From Bacillota bacterium (GTDB lineage Bacteria; Bacillota; Negativicutes; Sporomusales; Sporomusaceae), in contig JAEZVB010000057.1 of assembly GCA_023443285.1 (NCBI GenBank), positions 1 to 5,435 on the forward strand: 5,435 bases of DNA, written 5' to 3'. Position 1 is the stretch's first letter, and each line of letters starts with the position of its first letter. The notes under the pieces are model-generated. The model worked only from the letters and a program-made list of their open reading frames with translations, was not told where the DNA came from and made no database searches. The translations under genes and the position numbers were made by a program. Shown one piece after another: positions 4,863 through 5,435 of this stretch.

Positions 4863-4887
4863 TCGCGTTATGTGCTCTAAATCCTGC
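4856..4887 (-). promoter_or_regulatory. candidate promoter of the operon
   Basis: On the minus strand GCAGGATTT (4887-4879) is followed about 15-17 bases later by CGAATATACT (4865-4856). TATACT could serve as a sigma-A -10 element, but the corresponding -35 position (GGATTT) is far from TTGACA. Alternatively GCAGGATTT plus CGAATA may be the two boxes of an alternative-sigma promoter. The element overlaps one arm of the dyad at 4832-4862, as expected for a controlled promoter. Confidence 0.35.
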
Positions 4888-4974
4888 TTGCACTTGTAAA
4901 ATAATTATGAATTTTTCCAAAAAAATACATGGTTTATTTCCTGTAATCACATCCAATGAAGCCCACCACATTCA

Positions 4975-4988
4975 TGCTAACCTTAGCA
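4975..4988. repeat. short inverted repeat after the ligase stop codon
   Basis: TGCTAA and TTAGCA are perfect reverse complements separated by CC. The repeat begins 10 bases downstream of the ligase stop. The stem is short and no T-run follows directly, so it is a poor intrinsic terminator; it may be a 3'-end stabilising hairpin or chance. Confidence 0.35.
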
Positions 4989-4998
4989 AGCCTCTAAA

Positions 4999-5435
4999 CT
5001 ACTTCAAATTATATCGGTAACTATCTTGCCATATGGTAATAATAATTGCGTTGAAGAGCCAAAACAGCATCGACATCTGCACATTAAACATAATATAATC
5101 AGTGAAACCATTGACTGCTAAACCTAAAATAGCAGCCACGATACCAAGCATAAGCCCCGCTACCCGACGATTGTTGGTTTGGCTTAAGACATCTACAGCT
5201 TTCTTAGCATGACCATAAATAATAGCCAAAAAAGCAATTAATCCCGGTATCCCAATTTCAGCTGCAATATGTAAATACATATTATGAGCATGGACAATTC
5301 GAGCGGCAGGGTTATTTAGGAAAAAATCATATTCAGGATATACCAGCCAATAGGCACCCCAACCAATCCCCAATAATGGTTTATCAGCAATCATAGCAAT
5401 CGTGCTTTCCCATAAGGCTATCCTCAGTGTAGAAG
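4999..5435 (-). CDS. O-antigen ligase/polymerase family membrane protein (5' end outside window)
   Basis: The reading frame is open to the right edge, giving 144 visible codons. The ATG at 5394 is internal, since in-frame upstream codons continue the family pattern. Visible blocks are LWESTIAMIADKPLLGIGWG (residues 7-26), YPEY (32-35), and HAHNMYLHIAAEIGIPG (48-64), the conserved C-terminal region of the Wzy_C / WaaL family, which polymerises or ligates polysaccharide on the periplasmic side of the inner membrane. Three hydrophobic segments follow: about 60-73, 98-120 and 122-139. The protein ends with a short basic tail (YRYNLK). Full members are usually 400 residues or more, so most of the gene lies beyond the edge. 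It shares the strand with the hydrogenase genes but is separated from them by about 250 bases and is functionally unrelated. Confidence 0.85.
   Translation of the reverse strand, partial: STLRIALWESTIAMIADKPLLGIGWGAYWLVYPEYDFFLNNPAARIVHAHNMYLHIAAEIGIPGLIAFLAIIYGHAKKAVDVLSQTNNRRVAGLMLGIVAAILGLAVNGFTDYIMFNVQMSMLFWLFNAIIITIWQDSYRYNLK

Larger units (their letters stand above)
4746..4998 (-). other. gene-free leader / control region of the hydrogenase-associated operon
   Basis: About 250 bases between the O-antigen ligase stop and the first DRTGG gene contain no credible coding sequence. In transcription order they hold a small inverted repeat just after the ligase stop (4975-4988), an AT-rich stretch with poly-T tracts (4900-4930), a possible promoter (4856-4887), and three successive dyads at 4832-4862, 4814-4827 and 4781-4800, the last overlapped by a Rex-like site. 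No strong intrinsic terminator for the ligase gene was found. Confidence 0.6.

Noticed and set aside
4919..4930. T-tract on the minus strand as intrinsic terminator of the ligase gene
   Set aside because: No stable GC-containing stem lies directly before the seven T residues.
1..5435. CRISPR arrays, tRNA or rRNA genes, insertion sequences, integration sites
   Set aside because: No regularly spaced repeats, cloverleaf-like sequence, transposase motifs or terminal repeats were seen on either strand.

Overview
The window looks like a stretch of chromosome from an anaerobic, H2-metabolising Firmicute. The gene set is that of clostridial-type, electron-bifurcating (NuoE/NuoF-like) [FeFe]-hydrogenase loci. 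The neighbouring O-antigen-ligase-type polymerase, the strong AAGGAGG ribosome sites and the moderate GC content would fit a Negativicute (Sporomusa/Pelosinus-like), but that placement is inference. Every supported gene lies on the minus strand, so the text follows transcription from high to low coordinates.

Right edge (4999-5435): the C-terminal part of a Wzy/WaaL-type O-antigen ligase or polymerase. It is an envelope gene unrelated to what follows. A gene-free stretch of about 250 bases (4746-4998) separates it from the next gene. That stretch holds three consecutive dyads: a near-perfect 12-bp inverted repeat at 4832-4862, a short GC hairpin with a U-rich tail at 4804-4827, and a perfect 8-bp inverted repeat at 4781-4800 overlapped by a Rex-like 18-mer. 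It probably carries the promoter and control region of the operon.

Regulatory-looking half (1465-4745): DRTGG-domain protein, RsbW-like GHKL ATPase, a HydS-like [FeFe]-hydrogenase homologue without a PAS domain, a second DRTGG protein, and a PHP-domain metallo-phosphoesterase. The genes are tightly packed or overlapping. The hydrogenase homologue keeps all four H-cluster cysteines and three further [4Fe-4S] motifs, but has Ala where catalytic enzymes have the proton-relay Cys. This points to a sensor or slow enzyme rather than a bulk H2 producer.

Structural half (1-1406): a NuoE/HndA-like [2Fe-2S] subunit, a second stand-alone GHKL ATPase, and the start of an HndB-like [2Fe-2S] protein cut by the left edge. 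The NuoF-like flavoprotein and the catalytic hydrogenase would be expected just beyond the left edge but are not visible.

Working model (inference): the HydS-like protein reads H2 or redox state and passes it through ATP-binding and DRTGG/PHP partners to control the bifurcating hydrogenase encoded downstream. The parts are known families, but the signalling chemistry joining them is, as far as I know, not established.
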